Of a DNA stretch of 64,000 bases, positions 10,336 to 23,800 are shown in pieces. This stretch comes from Brasenia schreberi (Eukaryota > Streptophyta > Magnoliopsida > Nymphaeales > Cabombaceae). The stretch spans positions 12,701,501-12,765,500 of the forward strand of contig JAYKKT010000079.1 of the NCBI GenBank assembly GCA_036023115.1, read 5' to 3'. Positions within the stretch are counted from its first letter, which is position 1. Each line of letters opens with the position of its first letter. The position numbers were made by a program, and so were the translations under genes. The notes beneath the pieces were generated by a model that was given only the letters and a program-made list of their open reading frames with translations, made no database searches and was not told the DNA's origin.

Positions 10336-12050
10336 ACAAGCATTCTTAATGCATGGTTAGTCTTATTTAATTCATAATAAAAACAAACAAAAATATCTGT
10401 TACGAACAAAACATGACATTGTTTTGTTTGTTATAAAGTATAAAGTCAAAGGAGTATATAAGAATTATTTTACTAAGAGTAGTTGAGTTTCACTTTTATC
10501 TACTTTTGTGCTCTCACTAAGACTATCGACTGCATTTCTTTTATACATATCAATAATAAGGAAAAAAGGAGTGCTCATAGGGTGGAACTGAACCTCTCTT
10601 TTTTATTTTGGCTATGTCTAGTTTTACCATTTAAAAGTTTCTATCAAAGGGCTTCAGATCCATTTGTGTTCAATATTTTATACACACCTTGAAAAGGACT
10701 GATGATCCATACGAGTCCCATTAGTTGGTTGTTCCTTTGACAACGCAACAAAGCATGGTTGTCCGACATTAAGAAGAGCACTAAAATTTCCAATTTTTTA
10801 TTGAATAACCCCCGATTTCACAAAAGTAATATGTAGGTTCATCATGTGAGAGTAGCGAGTAAGCAGTTTCTCAAATTTTAGACTTAGAGATCTCAAATTC
10901 TCAATATTTTAAGAGACATGAGGTTTTCATTATTAATCGAATAAGAACGTGAGGTTTCTATTATTAATAGAATAGAGACCTAAGGTTTTCCAATGTGTAT
11001 GCAAAAATTAATCTCATTAGCTACCGGGTGCATATTTTGGCTAATCATTAAAATCTTTGGTTTTGATTAATTGTGAAAACCACATTTTCCTCTAAAAATG
11101 CTATAAAATTAAGGTTCAAAAGTATAAATTGGAGAAATCACAAGGTATCTTTTTGAAAAATTTCCAAAAAAATAACAAGAAGGTACCTTTGTTTAAGTTT
11201 AGATAGTGATTTATAAGAACAAATAAGCATATATTTAAACAAAAGAAAGTTAGAAACTCATCTCAAAAATTGCATGGTCATTGGGTTGGTCTCAACAATA
11301 AAACTATACCTGACCTTCATCAGCATTCAAATCCAGCACTTTCAAAAAAAACCAATTGCTCTTCTAAAAATGAGTTGGTCTTCTCTATAGACAATCAATA
11401 ATAGTGATGATACAAAGTAGTTGAAGGCAATTAGATGGAAAATTCTCTTATTTTTGGTCAAAGGAAGCATGATCGATCCTTTCCCCTCTTGAAACTGACG
11501 GGGGCACTTCAGCAACATACTTTGCCAAAGGGGGACCCTCTCTCTCTTGAATTAGGTGTTTATTTTTCTATAAAAGCTAGACAACATCTGGTGTCATAAA
11601 GCAAAAACCATATGGTTTTAAAAGAACCAAGGTACACTTGATTTTTTAATTCTTTATTATTTAAATACATAATATAGAAAATAATAATAATGACAATAAG
11701 ATTACAAGCTTGTCTTTCCTTTTATTGAAAAATACCAAAGCAATTTTATGATTTACATTTAAGTTGAATTTTTTTTCATGTTATTCTAGTTAAATATTGG
11801 AAATATATGATCTTTATAAGCTACTGCATGGTATTATTTTCAACCTACTAACTTGTTTCTAAAAATTCTGATACAATGCTTATTTATTCCAAAATAGCAA
11901 TAAATTATATGTTTATGTGTTCTTGCGTAGACTAGTTATTGAATATCATTCATTTAGTTATGTGTATCCATACTTTATCCGATGTTGCTAAAATATGTTG
12001 TGTGCTTCTTGTTTCTTTATTTATACTAATATACCCTCTCTTTTTTAAAT
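10336..12050. other. No gene seen
   Basis: AT-rich intergenic DNA. Short open frames, such as 10483-10692, have no recognisable similarity. A weak internal repetition occurs at about 10910-10990, where gaggttttcattattaat recurs with changes. Confidence 0.5.
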
Positions 12051-14100
12051 TTGTCAAGACCCAAACTAACTATTGTATATGCTTCTAAGTTAGCCAAAAC
12101 CGAAAAGTTCAATAGTTTGAGTTTCTAGATCTAAAAAAGAAGATTTAGATTTAACCAACTGCCAATGCAACAATAAAAAAAAGTTAGAAGACCTTTATCA
12201 ATGATGATACCTTAGCTAACACTACTAAGAAAAAGATGGCATGATTAGGGTTTTCGAGGAATATAAAACAACAAAAAAGATGTTTGATTTATTATTTACT
12301 AAGTGTAATACCAAAGTTGAACTATGTGTTTAGCTCTTTCTTTAAAAGTATAATTCTTTTAGGACAAAGGAAAAAGATAATATAGTTGAGCATATAAATA
12401 AGATGTTAGTTATAGTGAGATTAACTTGTAGCCAAGACTTGTATTCTATGCAAATCTTTACTATTCTAAATAGCTTGTCACCCTCAAAAACATGGTCATC
12501 ACAATAGTTTGGTTTAATTCTAACCTCACCTTAGTTGAGTGCTATTGAGTAAGAGACTTAAATGAGGGGAAAATATGCTACTAGCTCAAGTATCTAGTAT
12601 ATTTCCAAAACCCATCAAAACAGAATAAGACCAATCAAAAGGCGTGGCAAATTTGACAAAAAAAGGGTTCAACATTCACAAAATTATATGAATCTAATTC
12701 TTAGTTGCAGTGTTTCAACTGCGAAAAATTAGGTATTATAAGAGAGATTACTGCAACTGTAAGATATATGTGGCAAACACTTAAAAAGTGGATAAGGAGA
12801 AGTGTCAAGTAATCTGTATTGTGTCAGAACATTTTTATATAGATCTTGAGGTCTCTAGATAGTGGTAGATTCTAGAATGACTAGACACATTCCAAAGAGC
12901 AATGATGAAGCCATCAACCTAAAGTAATAACAACTTAGAGAGTATCGTGCTTATATGAGAAACAATACTAATGTCAATGTTCTAAGAATTGGGTCTTTTT
13001 AGGATTCATGTTTTAAGCACTTTTGTATTAGTTACTAGCATATTGATTGTGCCCTCTATTGAGCATAATTTAGTGGTTGTGCATGTCTTGGTTAAGAAGA
13101 GATTTTAAGTCAAATTTATATCTAGAAAAGTATATTAGTGCCCTCCATCCTACTTATATTGATTGTGCTTTTATAATTGATATAAATATGTGGCATACAA
13201 GGCTAGGGTTTAGTAAACTGAATAAGTTTAAAAAACTTGCTAATTTCAACTTATTACTTGGTATGGTGAAACATCATTATTAGGCATGGATTAAATAGAA
13301 GATAATGATAAAATCCTTTACCAAAAAAGTTATTAGTCACAAGTTATTGAAAATAATTCATATGGATATTTGTGGACCTTCTACAATAAAGTCTCGTCAA
13401 GAAAAAAGTTTATTTTATAATTTTATAGATGATCATCAATGCATGGATATATATACATGTCATCACATAAGTATAAGGCCTTAAAAGCATTTAAGGAATA
13501 TAAACAATAGGTAGAAAACTAATTAGGTTATAATATTAAAGTTTTGATGTATGACTCATGTGGTGAATAATCATCCTTAGAGTTTTTTGAATATTTGCAA
13601 ACATTTTGAGATAACAAGATAAAATATCATGCATAGAACACCTAAAAGAATGATATAGTTGAAAGTTATAACAAGATCCTTTTGAACATGACTAGGTATA
13701 TACTAGCAGATGCTTCACCATCTAGATTTTTTTAGAGAAAAAAGTATCTACAATGTGTAACTTTGCATATACAAAAACATGAGTGTATTGCTTGCAATAT
13801 AGTTGCAACTAGTATAGTTTGAATAAACCACTTTATACATGATTTGAAGTTGAATAAACCATTGAGTTAGTTATCAAATATTGTGATAATAAGCTAGTTA
13901 TATAAGTTTGAAAATAGTGGAATTAACTGTTCTAGAATAAAGCATATAATGATTAAATACCATTATGTGTATGATATAATTCAAAACAATGAAGTATTTG
14001 TGACTTATGTGCTTACTCAAGATATGATAGGAGAACATTTAACTAAAGACATATAGAAAAAATTGTTCTTTAAGCATGTTTTACTCACATGGGTTTGACA
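12050..14100 (+). mobile_element. Decayed Ty1/copia internal region
   Basis: Read in broken frames, the order is copia-like. There is a gag part near 12230-12480 and a degenerate zinc knuckle at about 12718-12760 (CEKLGYYKRDYCNCK-like after frame changes). Protease remnants at 12850-13000 include a YMRNNTNVNVLRIGS stretch close to one in the copia at 50023. A GAG-preintegrase motif MWHTRLGFSKLNK lies at about 13187-13225. Integrase traces include IHMDICGPSTIKS and NFIDDH. RNase H C-terminus traces at 13780-14050 read KHIMIKYHYVYDII and TQDMIGEHLTKDI. The RT section is essentially deleted at about 13740-13790. I could not delimit LTRs. Confidence 0.72.
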
Positions 14101-15984
14101 TATGCCTAAAACTCTTAGCTATATTGAAAACACTTAATATAAAAGACCACACAACTGAAAAGAGTATATGAATTGTTAAGTATTGATTATGAAAAACTGC
14201 ATGTACAACAGACGATGGTTATATATTTGCATAATTAAAAAGCTATACATAGAGAAAGCTACTCAATAGTGAGTGCAATCTTTTGTATCATATTTTGACT
14301 CAAGTGATCAAGTCTACACGAGTTTTTGATCTCGTAGAACCTCGACCCTTATTACGATCCTCTTAAAAGGAAATGAGAGGAGAAATAATTAGAAAACGAA
14401 ATTTAAAAAAAAGAATACCTCCTCATGCTCTCTTTTTGTGTGATGCACAACCGTTTGAATTCTTTTAACTGAAGGTCTTTTTGCCCCATTGAGCAACTGC
14501 CGATCTTCCACACTATTAAATTGTATGTTTTGAAGAAATCTAAATTCTTTGGATATTTGGTGAGCTTCATGTGAGACTTGTCACAAGACTAAGAGAAGTG
14601 ATTTTGAGCAAGAAAAATTGATTGAGTTTGGATTTGGATTTGATTGATTTAGAATGGATTTGGTATAAAAGAAGTTGGGTTTTGGAGCTTAGTCAGGTTT
14701 GGGTAGAAAGATGAATGAGATCTGATTTGAAACCCCACAAGGGCGGCACATGTTTTTGACTTGTAGCAAAAAAATGGGTTAGGTTGAAGTGGGTGAATGA
14801 AAATGAGTTGGATAAGAGCGGCGCAGGATCCGATTTGGGTTCCAAAAGGCCTATTGGATATGGGTCCGAGATGAGTCATGTCGCATGGGCTAAATTTGGT
14901 TCCTCTGTAAAAACTAGGACGCGATGAATGCCTTTGTTCTGTTTGTCAGAAAGGGTGAAGTGAAAGGGGAGAAGAGGGAGAGGAAGTTGGTGATCTCAGG
15001 CAGCAGTGTTGAGGGCGATGGTGGTGAGCAATGTTAGAGTGGCGATCAACACCGACTATGGGGCGATTTTGTGGCGGGCTTCTGGGGCAAGGGGTGGTAG
15101 GCCGTGATCAACAACGACGGTGGTCGAGGGGCGACAATTACAACAACTGAGAAATCAATGCAAAGGGTTTTTCCTAGGGACCAAAACTTAATGATGACCT
15201 TTTCACTCTCTTTCTACATGGTTTCATCAAGGGCTTGATCGATGATCTTTCATTGAGAGTGCTTCTCCTTTATAGTTTTTCTTTGCTGTTTTTTATTAGT
15301 GCTTGTTGTAGGAAATCTTTCTCCATTTGTGTAGGAGAATAAAATACAGGAAAGTGGTTTGCATGTCTATTTGTAGGGATTGGTTGCTATGCTTACAACT
15401 TGCTTGAAAGAGTGAAATATAATGCTATTCTTCTGGTTTTTTTTGTAGAAGCTGGTTGTTTGTTTGCAGATGCTTGTAGGAGTGTGGAATATGCAACAAC
15501 ATGTGAACTATATGCCTACTTCTTGGGGAATTCTTACATAGGAATCTCTTGAGACTGAGGCTGGTAGAAAAGCTGAAGCTGCTAACAGAGTCAATCGGTT
15601 GCTTGTTTGCGTAGTTGCTTTTCTTCTTATCCTAGCTTATGTGCTGTCTACATCAGTGCTGGTCTTTTATAATGGCTTCTTCCCATCCGTTGTCTACATC
15701 GATGTTGATCCTTTGCAAGCTAGAATGACTTATGTTTGTACGAGAGTTATCTAAGGTTGATGTATTCTGTTCTGATAAATTTAAACTCGTACTCACTTCG
15801 AGTATTCAGCAAGGCTATATCTTTGTATTTTTCTGATTTCAATCCAATGCACATTTTTTTAGTAATTGTCTTTAAGCTCAAATGGTGATTAAGGAAATGT
15901 TATTGTTCTTTAATATGCATTTACATCATTTATATTCGTTATTATTTTCAGGATGAGATTTTTGGGTGTTTACACCAAGTAGGA
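14101..15984. other. No gene seen; possible retroelement remains
   Basis: The left part may hold the 3' end of the copia remnant. 14900-15180 is richer in G and C than its surroundings and purine-rich (ggagaagagggagagg, ggtggtaggccgtgatc), like leader sequence of an LTR element, but I could not identify it. No coding region is supported. Confidence 0.4.
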
Positions 15985-16400
15985 GATGTAAGTTTGTATA
16001 GCGGCCACATTATCTTCACTGCAACATATCCATCAAAGTAGGAACGATGACCCCTCTATCCTAATTTCATGGGCTATCCTTTTTTAACTACTAAAAGCAT
16101 TTTACAAAATGGGATTAACAAAACCGTTTCCTTGTACTTTTAATGTGCAAAGATTTTAAAGAGAAAAATCAAGGAGCCGTTTCTTCATGCCTAAACAAAT
16201 AAACAAGTAAGGTAAAGTATATCAAGGTAAAATATATTAGGGATTAACATAACTTCCTTCTTGAGTACTTTGAACTCTGTTTGTTCCGCAAAAACCTCTT
16301 TGAAGTAAATTGGGCTTGGTGATTCACAATCCCACGACATCTCACTTCCTCGCTTCCTCCCAATTACCACAAACTTCAATAGGTGCCATCTTTGTCTCCT
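15985..16400. repeat. Dispersed repeat R, second copy (uninterrupted)
   Basis: Matches 6645-6909 plus 10258-10335 in the same orientation and order. It shows the pre-insertion state of the gypsy target, with roughly 17 bases at 16310-16327 that are absent or altered in the interrupted copy. Origin unknown. Confidence 0.62.
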
Positions 16401-17489
16401 GATCATGTGACGTATGATATGACATAAATATTTAGTAAGAGCATACCCACCTTACTTCATGTATTTTTGTGTGAGCTTTTTAATTGATAATTTGAAGAAA
16501 GATACTATCTTTCTTGCTCGTTTACACTTTTAGTATCATTCTTTTGCATTCACATATGCTTTTTGCCATGTTTTGAGTTGCTTTGGGGCTCCTTTTTTTT
16601 GTTTTGATACATTCTATATTAAATTTATGATGATCCAAATACATCTCATGTAACAAATGGATATGCATGTAGTTTGGTTTACGTTTTCATCTATAGTTTG
16701 CAACATGGAGTTTTGATCGTAAAAAAGTAACCACGTTGTTATTACTTACCTTATAATACTAATGCATTTGGATCTTTTATTTCTGTTCATATTACATTGT
16801 TATGTTGTTGTACAAGATGTGACATTCTTATTGCATGACTAATCATGTTTATTGTTCATAACAAAAAACATTTGCCACTTATATTGTTTGCAATTAATTA
16901 TCTACATGTAATATCCTCTCTATTAGCGCATGCATAGCTTTTTTCTTTGTTTTTCTTTAATGTTTCAAGCTCGTAAACTGAAAACACGATAGGAAGGTTT
17001 TCAACATTCAACTTACTTTTGGTCCAATATTTTCCAATATTTTTCACAAGGTTGAATGCAAGTTTTTTACCATTGATACTTAACACGCACACACACATTG
17101 ATGACTATTGCTTTTAAGGATGGCCTAGATTTTGTTGGAAAATAACAAGTTGTAATAACTGTGACTGCATTTTATTGTTAAACATACAAGCTTCAAAATT
17201 TTAGTCTATTTGTGGCCCATTCTTTAGGACAGGTAATTTGCTAGTGACATTAATGAGGGAGCATTGCTAAAAATTGTACATTTCTCCCATGTATCAAAAT
17301 TTCATATAAAATCTCATTAATAGACATCCAAATACGCAAAATTAGCACTTCTAGGTTCTACTTAGTAGCACCACATAAGTAACAGTCGTTTTGATTCTAA
17401 GAGGTTAACCGATTAAGCAAATGATAAATTTGATAATCTGGAAGTATGGATGCCTGATCCTTATTTAATAGCATGAACCTCTCGAAATT

Positions 17490-17592
17490 GGATTTGGATA
17501 TAAATTTTAGGTCTGGATTGAATTTATAACATATGAAACTGTATTGGAGAAAATATAAACTGCACTCATCCGATCTGTTTGCAAGCCCATAC
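17490..17592 (+). repeat. Direct repeat, unit a
   Basis: Shares gaatttataacatatgaaac, gagaaaatat, tcatccgatc and gcaagcccata in order with 18006-18098. The unit type is unknown. Confidence 0.65.
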
Positions 17593-18005
17593 ATGCATCT
17601 TCACATTGAGCGGGATAGATTTCGGCATTATATTATGTACGAATTTAAATATGCATTTTTTAGTGTACCTGTGACCGTGGAGAGATCGTACCCACCCACC
17701 AATAGCTTAAATTTTAATTATAGGATCCAATAAGTAAAGGTTGTGGCATGGTCAAGGAGGAAGTTGTAGCATTGGGGACATGGTATTCAGTTAGATTATA
17801 AATAGTTGTATTGTTTTCAATTATACTAGTACATGTACTTTGGACTCTGATTGCAAATAATAAATAAATATTGACTAAATATTGGGTTATATCATTATTA
17901 AATTTTCAATGGTTCATAGAATTCAGTTGCGTGGCATCAACAAGCCCTATGTCCGTGGTATGACAAATATGCTCCCATTTAATACCATAGTCTTTGGATA
18001 TTAGA

Positions 18006-18098
18006 GTCGGATACAAGTTTTGGATATGGGTTGAATTTATAACATATGAAACAGTGTTTGAGAAAATATCCTCATCCGATCCGTTCGCAAGCCCATAT
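18006..18098 (+). repeat. Direct repeat, unit b
   Basis: Second unit of the roughly 100-bp direct repeat, 516 bases from the first and about 320 bases upstream of the VIPP1 ATG. Confidence 0.65.
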
Positions 18099-18418
18099 CC
18101 GATCCAACTTGTCTAAGCTTGTAACCTGAAAAAAAAGTAATCCCAAAAAATCATGCACCTCCAAATCCCCCAACTTCTAAATTCTCGATCCTCTCCCGAC
18201 TCCCCACTTCCATAGAGAAATAGGCGAGAGCAAAAATGTTTTGTGCAGTGAAGTAAGCCAAGAGCAATCTCATGCTTTGGGTTTGTTGGTGACGTGGCCA
18301 TCGCGAGGGAAATCTGAAGGCATTTATCAGAAAGAAATTTCCGTTCTTTTCGGTTTCGGGTTCTTCAATATCTTCCGAGATTGCTGGCTTTGTTGTGTGG
18401 GTGGTGGGGGAAACCACG

Positions 18419-20779
18419 ATGGCCTCCTCATCCTTGGTGAACGTTAGAGGGTTGAGCATGCGACCGTCGACGCCAGCACCGCCATCGTCCTCAGCGTCAT
18501 CGTCGGCAATCCGCGCTTGTTCGCTCAGATTGCTGCATCCCACCGCAAAGAAAGGGTTGGTGTTGTCTAAAAGCAGGAGGGTTCACCTCTCTTGTTCGGT
18601 TTCCGTCAAGAGGACCTCCTTCTTCAATGGTGGAGGTGTGCTTCCTTAATTCAAGTCTGTGTGTGTGTGTGTGCGTGCGTGTGTGTCTCGCCTGCAACTT
18701 TGCGAGGGAGACATCAGTTGTGGTTGGTATCAACGATGGAGTACGTGGGAAGGGAGAAAAGCACCGCCCAGTTTCCTTTGGGGTTGGTCATGAATCTGCA
18801 TTTATGTTCACCTTTTTCTGTTAATGCGGAAAATGCAAAAAGGCGGTGATTTTTTTGGGAATTGTTCCTTGCTTGAAACGTAGGATGCTTGGATATCTCT
18901 TCATCTACAGACTCATGTCTGATGTTTTCAGAAACTTCATTTTTAGCATTTCAGATGATACCAGAGTGGGTTGGTGTTCTTTAGTATGAGATCGATTGCT
19001 CGATTGCTCGATTGTTTCTTGATCTTCTTTATTCAGGTTCACTGGCAATTTTCATCATAATGAAGAACGAAACATAAATAGTAAAACGAGTGTGGAAGCA
19101 CTTCGCCCTTAACTGGGGGTCTGATGAGTCAGGGTCAACCTCCACATGGTCTGATTGAATGTTATTAAATGCTCGAGTACTCAAATATTTGCCTTAATTT
19201 GTGTGCTTGGGTGAATATGGAGACACCAGTAGATTGATACAGACCTGGTAAGGAGAGGGGTGATGTTAAGTTTTTGTTAAGTTCTAATAGGTTGTAGACA
19301 AGGGATAAGAGATTAGGTGTGTGGATATAAGTGTCTAAAGTGAGGTTTTAGATGCGTGGTAATAGGCTATGAATTAGATGGCCCATGGAATTTAGTCTAG
19401 GTTGGATGTCGGTTCAGCTCTACTCTACCTAGATTTGGATTGGGCACGCTAGATTGAGTTCACTTGGGTTAAGTTGAACATGGGTAGGAGTAGGTGGTGA
19501 CACTAGTATTGTAGGATTTGATTTAACTCAGGTGGTTATGGATCTGAACATAGCAAGACCTATGGTGAGATTTTGTTGAAACACAAAACTTAGGATGTGA
19601 CAATAACCAAAGTTATCACGTAGACAACATATAACATAATTACATGCAACCCAATTTAACAATCAGTCCAGCGCATGGCCTTGACCAATTTCACCGCACA
19701 ATAGTAAACTCAACCCAAACAGTGACTAACCTCAGGATATAGTAATAATCAAACTCAGCCTTCAACAGTATTTAATTGCATCACATTACAGTGACCAACC
19801 TGAACTGTGGCTATTAGAATGGGTTGACTGGTAAATTGAGACAGGATGGCTACTGAGAAAAGCATGGTGAAGCTGGTGGCGGTAACTGATAGAGAACCAG
19901 CTTGCGGGTCTTTGATGGGATAAGTAGGTAGAAGATGGCTGCAGGAAAGGGGATTGAAAATGATGGTGATGGGAGGCCAGGCAAGTACCCAGAAGGGAAA
20001 AGGTTTTGCAGGTTTGTGGTTCAGCTGGCATAGAGAAAAGGATTCAGGTTGGGATTGGTGCTAATGACAAGAGGTTGCACACCTAAAGGTGTACAAAGGC
20101 AGTTAGAATGCCAACAGGTTAAGGCGATTGATGATTATTGCTTGTATGCTGTTTGATGAAGCAGCAAGTCAGGAAGATGGGTCTCTTTCGATGAATTTTT
20201 GTTATCTAAGCAGATCAAAAGGGTGTAGCCGTTTGGTGAAAACAGGTGAAGGCAACGGCTATGCAGGTGGATGGTATTGCTGGTAATGGTTTAGTTGGTT
20301 GAGAGGAATTGGTAGATGGGACTTTGCAGGAGCGGAGAAGGGAAGGAGAGGTGATGGGTGTTTGACAATAACTAGTGCAGGTTGAATTGTGAAGGACCAT
20401 AAGAACAAGTGGCTAAACAAATACAGCAACTCTCAAGACTAACACTGGCTAACAAGAACTCAGCAGGAAACAAAAACTAATTACAGAAAACCAACATATT
20501 ACAAATCAATCACTGCACAGAATATCTATATGGACGCTTTGGGAAGAAAACACTAACAAATAAGAGAGTCTATCATGACACTAACAAGACATAACAAAGC
20601 CACTTAACTATAGAACAGATCTATGAGAACAGATTTTGAAAACCTAAATCACAGAATAGAAACAAGAAGGAATTAAAAACAAAGTCAGTGACAACACCAT
20701 CATGAAATCGAAAGGCCATGCAATGGGAAAACATTTAGACACTCTGCAGGTAAAAGACCCCTATATATGTATGTATATA

Positions 20780-20839
<60 letters not shown>

Positions 20840-23800
20840 CATACATACATATATATAGATAGATAGATAGAGAGAGGCACTTTCACAGCTTTTATTTATC
20901 TCTTAAAAAAATATGAAATTTATGGTACATATAGTAGCTTCTCTATTTCTGTACCAGATCTCCTAAGGATTTAAGAAGAAAGAGAAGAGGGGGGGGGGTC
21001 TTCCGTAGCTTTTATTTATCTCTTAAATAGAATATGAATTTTATGTACATATAGTAGCTTCTCTGTTTCTACACCAGATCACCCAAGGATTTAAGAAGCC
21101 GTTAAGGTCCTGGAGAGGTGCTTGTTATGAAGCCCTCTTGCTATATATAAGTGGGAATCCCAGATAACATTGAAGAGCCTGATCCTTATCAACACGTTCT
21201 CTAAGACTCTGAGAATCAGAAGGATTACCGAGGAAACTTGAGCTATGGCAGAACCATTTCCAAAAATGTACCTCATCACATGCATATCCTTCAAATTCTG
21301 GACTGGAAAATAATATACTTTTTGGATGGCACTTGGTCTCGGTCTGCGACTCTGCAACGCAACACCGATTGTCTTCTATGAATTGGATTTGGATCTTTGT
21401 CTTCAAATCAACATGTCACCAACTCAAACTTTGTTCTTTCTCTTCTCCGCATCAAATCCTAGTCCCAACTCCGACTTTGGATCTTCCCATATTTGCACCA
21501 ATTCGAGTCTCAAATAATGTGACTTTGAATTTGATCCCTTTGATGCATTTCTTGTTGTTTGAGCTCCAAATCTAATAATCCTACGCTTTTAGGCACTTTT
21601 AATATACTTTCAGATGATTTTATTATCAAAGCATTTTTTATTTAAAATTTACTTTTGGAAGGAAATTTTTGGTTGTTTATAACTATTACCTTTTATTGAT
21701 CAAATATAAGCTCAATGTTTTTCTATACTGCATGAGTTGATTTAACTTATTTAGGCATTTTTGCAAGTCTCTTTCAGGAAACAAGCTTTTGAAATAAAAG
21801 TTCACTAATACGGACCAGGTACTGTGTGGCTTTTCTGTCTTTATAAATTAAAAGTTGTGCAGACGTACATGGAACACTTGCTGAAGGACATAATTTTCAT
21901 AGCCTTTTGTTCAGTTCACGAAAGGGAAAACAAAAATCTCTGCAGATGTTGCATTACTTGATTGCATATTTTCAAGTAGGGTTCTTTTGGTGCGGCTACA
22001 TAAATAAAGTGGATTAAGTGTTAAGTCATCTTCACAGTTATCAATACAATGTTCTGTTTTTCATTTTTCATGAGAAACCACATATATTTGTAATGCGTCT
22101 ATAGTTTACCCTATTTTATAGTTTATTAGTTATCTCATTGCCACAAAGTGCTCATCTTATTTGGCATGAGGGAAGTGTTGAGAATGTGGAAATAGTTCTT
22201 GTTAGTACAAGGTATTATTGGTGATCATGTGAGGGCATCCTGTATCTTCTACATCAAGAGCTATTATATTTCTTCCTTTGCTGATTAGCTCTAGTTGCTC
22301 TTGAAATTTAAGGCGATGGGCTTCAATCATTGACAAAGTGTCTGAATATAGTGCTAAGAGGAGGCATCCGAATGATTAAATCCCAAAGTAAATACATCCT
22401 TTTGTGACTACTTTTTAAAGTGTTTTTGCATATCATTTGTGCTTTCTGGGCACTTCTTTTGGAAAAATCCTCTGGCAAGTGCCCCGTGTAGTTGGGTCAT
22501 TTCTCTAATAGCTTTGACTAACCACTCTCCTCAGATTCTTAAGCTTTACATCAGTTATATTTTCTAATTAATTGTTATCCATATTGTTTTTCAATTTTCA
22601 TGTTCTTCCTGGGTGCTATTTCAGTGTAAACTTAGGTATCATTGCTCACACTCCTATGTGTGGGATTGTTGTTTACAACTTAGGAACTTATTTTGTGGCT
22701 AAAGGATGCAGGATTATTTGCTTGTCTAATTGCTTTTAAATGTTGTTATGTAACGTTTACTGATAGTTGTTAAACTGCATGAACTCAAAAAAGCTGTTGC
22801 TGATGTGTTAGCTTGAGTTTGGAAAGTTATCATATTTTTTGGCATCCCCTAGAGAAGAAGGATCTGATTTATGCTCTCTTTGTAGTTGAAGCTCTGCAAG
22901 TATCAGGCATATGCACAGGTTATTCTAATAGACCCCGAGGTGCCCTTGGTGCCAGGATGAACTTATTTGGCCGTCTTGCAAGGGTGATCAGGGTGAGGCT
23001 TGTGATAGGATATCTTTTTTGTTCGGAATTGATTCTTCTGATTTTGGTGCTAGAAATAATCTCTTTCTTTCGGTTGCAGTCATATGCAAATGCACTATTA
23101 AGCTCTGTAGAGGATCCAGAAAAGATATTAGACCAAGCAGTGCTTGAGATGAATGATGATCTGACAAAGATGCGCCAAGCTACTGCTCAGGTTCTTACTC
23201 ATCATCTCTAGGGATATTATTTTCTTTGATATGAAAACATGGCTTTAGGATATACTATATGAGTACATATTTCTTATGCAATTTCTTTATATTGGTATTT
23301 CCTTATTGTGCTGATTTTTCATAACAAACTCATGCTTTATTTATATCTCTTTGAAGGTTTTAGCATCGCAGAAAAGGTTGGAGAATAAGTATAAGGCTGC
23401 AGAACAAGCTTCAGATCATTGGTGGGTATTGACTGCTGCTCGAGGTTTCTTTTGGTTCTTGCTCCTCATCTTTTGATATTATTACAGGTATCAAAGAGCT
23501 CAACTTGCCCTTTCAAAGGGTGATGAAGACCTGGCACGTGAAGCTCTTAAGAGGCGCAAATCTTATGTGGTACTGATTATGTATTCTTACATTAAATTCT
23601 TGAGTCAAATCTAATGTGGAGCATTACATACTGAATGTGATGCATAGGTTCAACACTTTTGTTCATATGATAGAGGTTTTGTTCTATGTACTGTTACTTC
23701 TGGAAAAATCTTATGTATCACAAGCAATTTTATTTTTGATTTTGTACAAGTTCAGCTTATGAACTATCGTGGCCTTTTACTACAGATCCGAGTCACCATA

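Larger units (their letters stand above)
16401..18418. other. Intergenic DNA upstream of VIPP1
   Basis: No coding region is supported. It includes two direct repeats (17490-17592 and 18006-18098). The last roughly 300 bases hold the probable VIPP1 promoter and 5' UTR. The ORFs at 18113-18543 on the - strand are shadows of the leader and first exon. Confidence 0.5.
18636..22918 (+). other. VIPP1 intron 1 (4.3 kb)
   Basis: Bounded by GAG/gtgtgc and tgcacag/GT in matching phase 1. It contains a TG microsatellite, a TA/TG compound microsatellite and a 91-bp tandem duplication. 19580-20760 is rich in short palindrome-free direct words but shows no recognisable element. No other gene is supported inside it. 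Confidence 0.6.

Noticed and set aside
12050..14350. LTRs for the first copia remnant
   Set aside because: No pair of matching terminal repeats could be found by eye around 11600-12050 and 14100-14400, so none is reported.
14649..14879. 76-codon frame, - strand
   Set aside because: Repetitive word content and no family match, in probable retroelement debris.
18113..18849. Six frames overlapping VIPP1 exon 1
   Set aside because: Shadows of the real first exon and of the TG repeat behind it.
22813..23211. 132-codon frame as a separate membrane protein
   Set aside because: It is VIPP1 exons 2 and 3 read through an open 87-nt intron plus upstream intron sequence. Kept only as a finding about possible intron retention.
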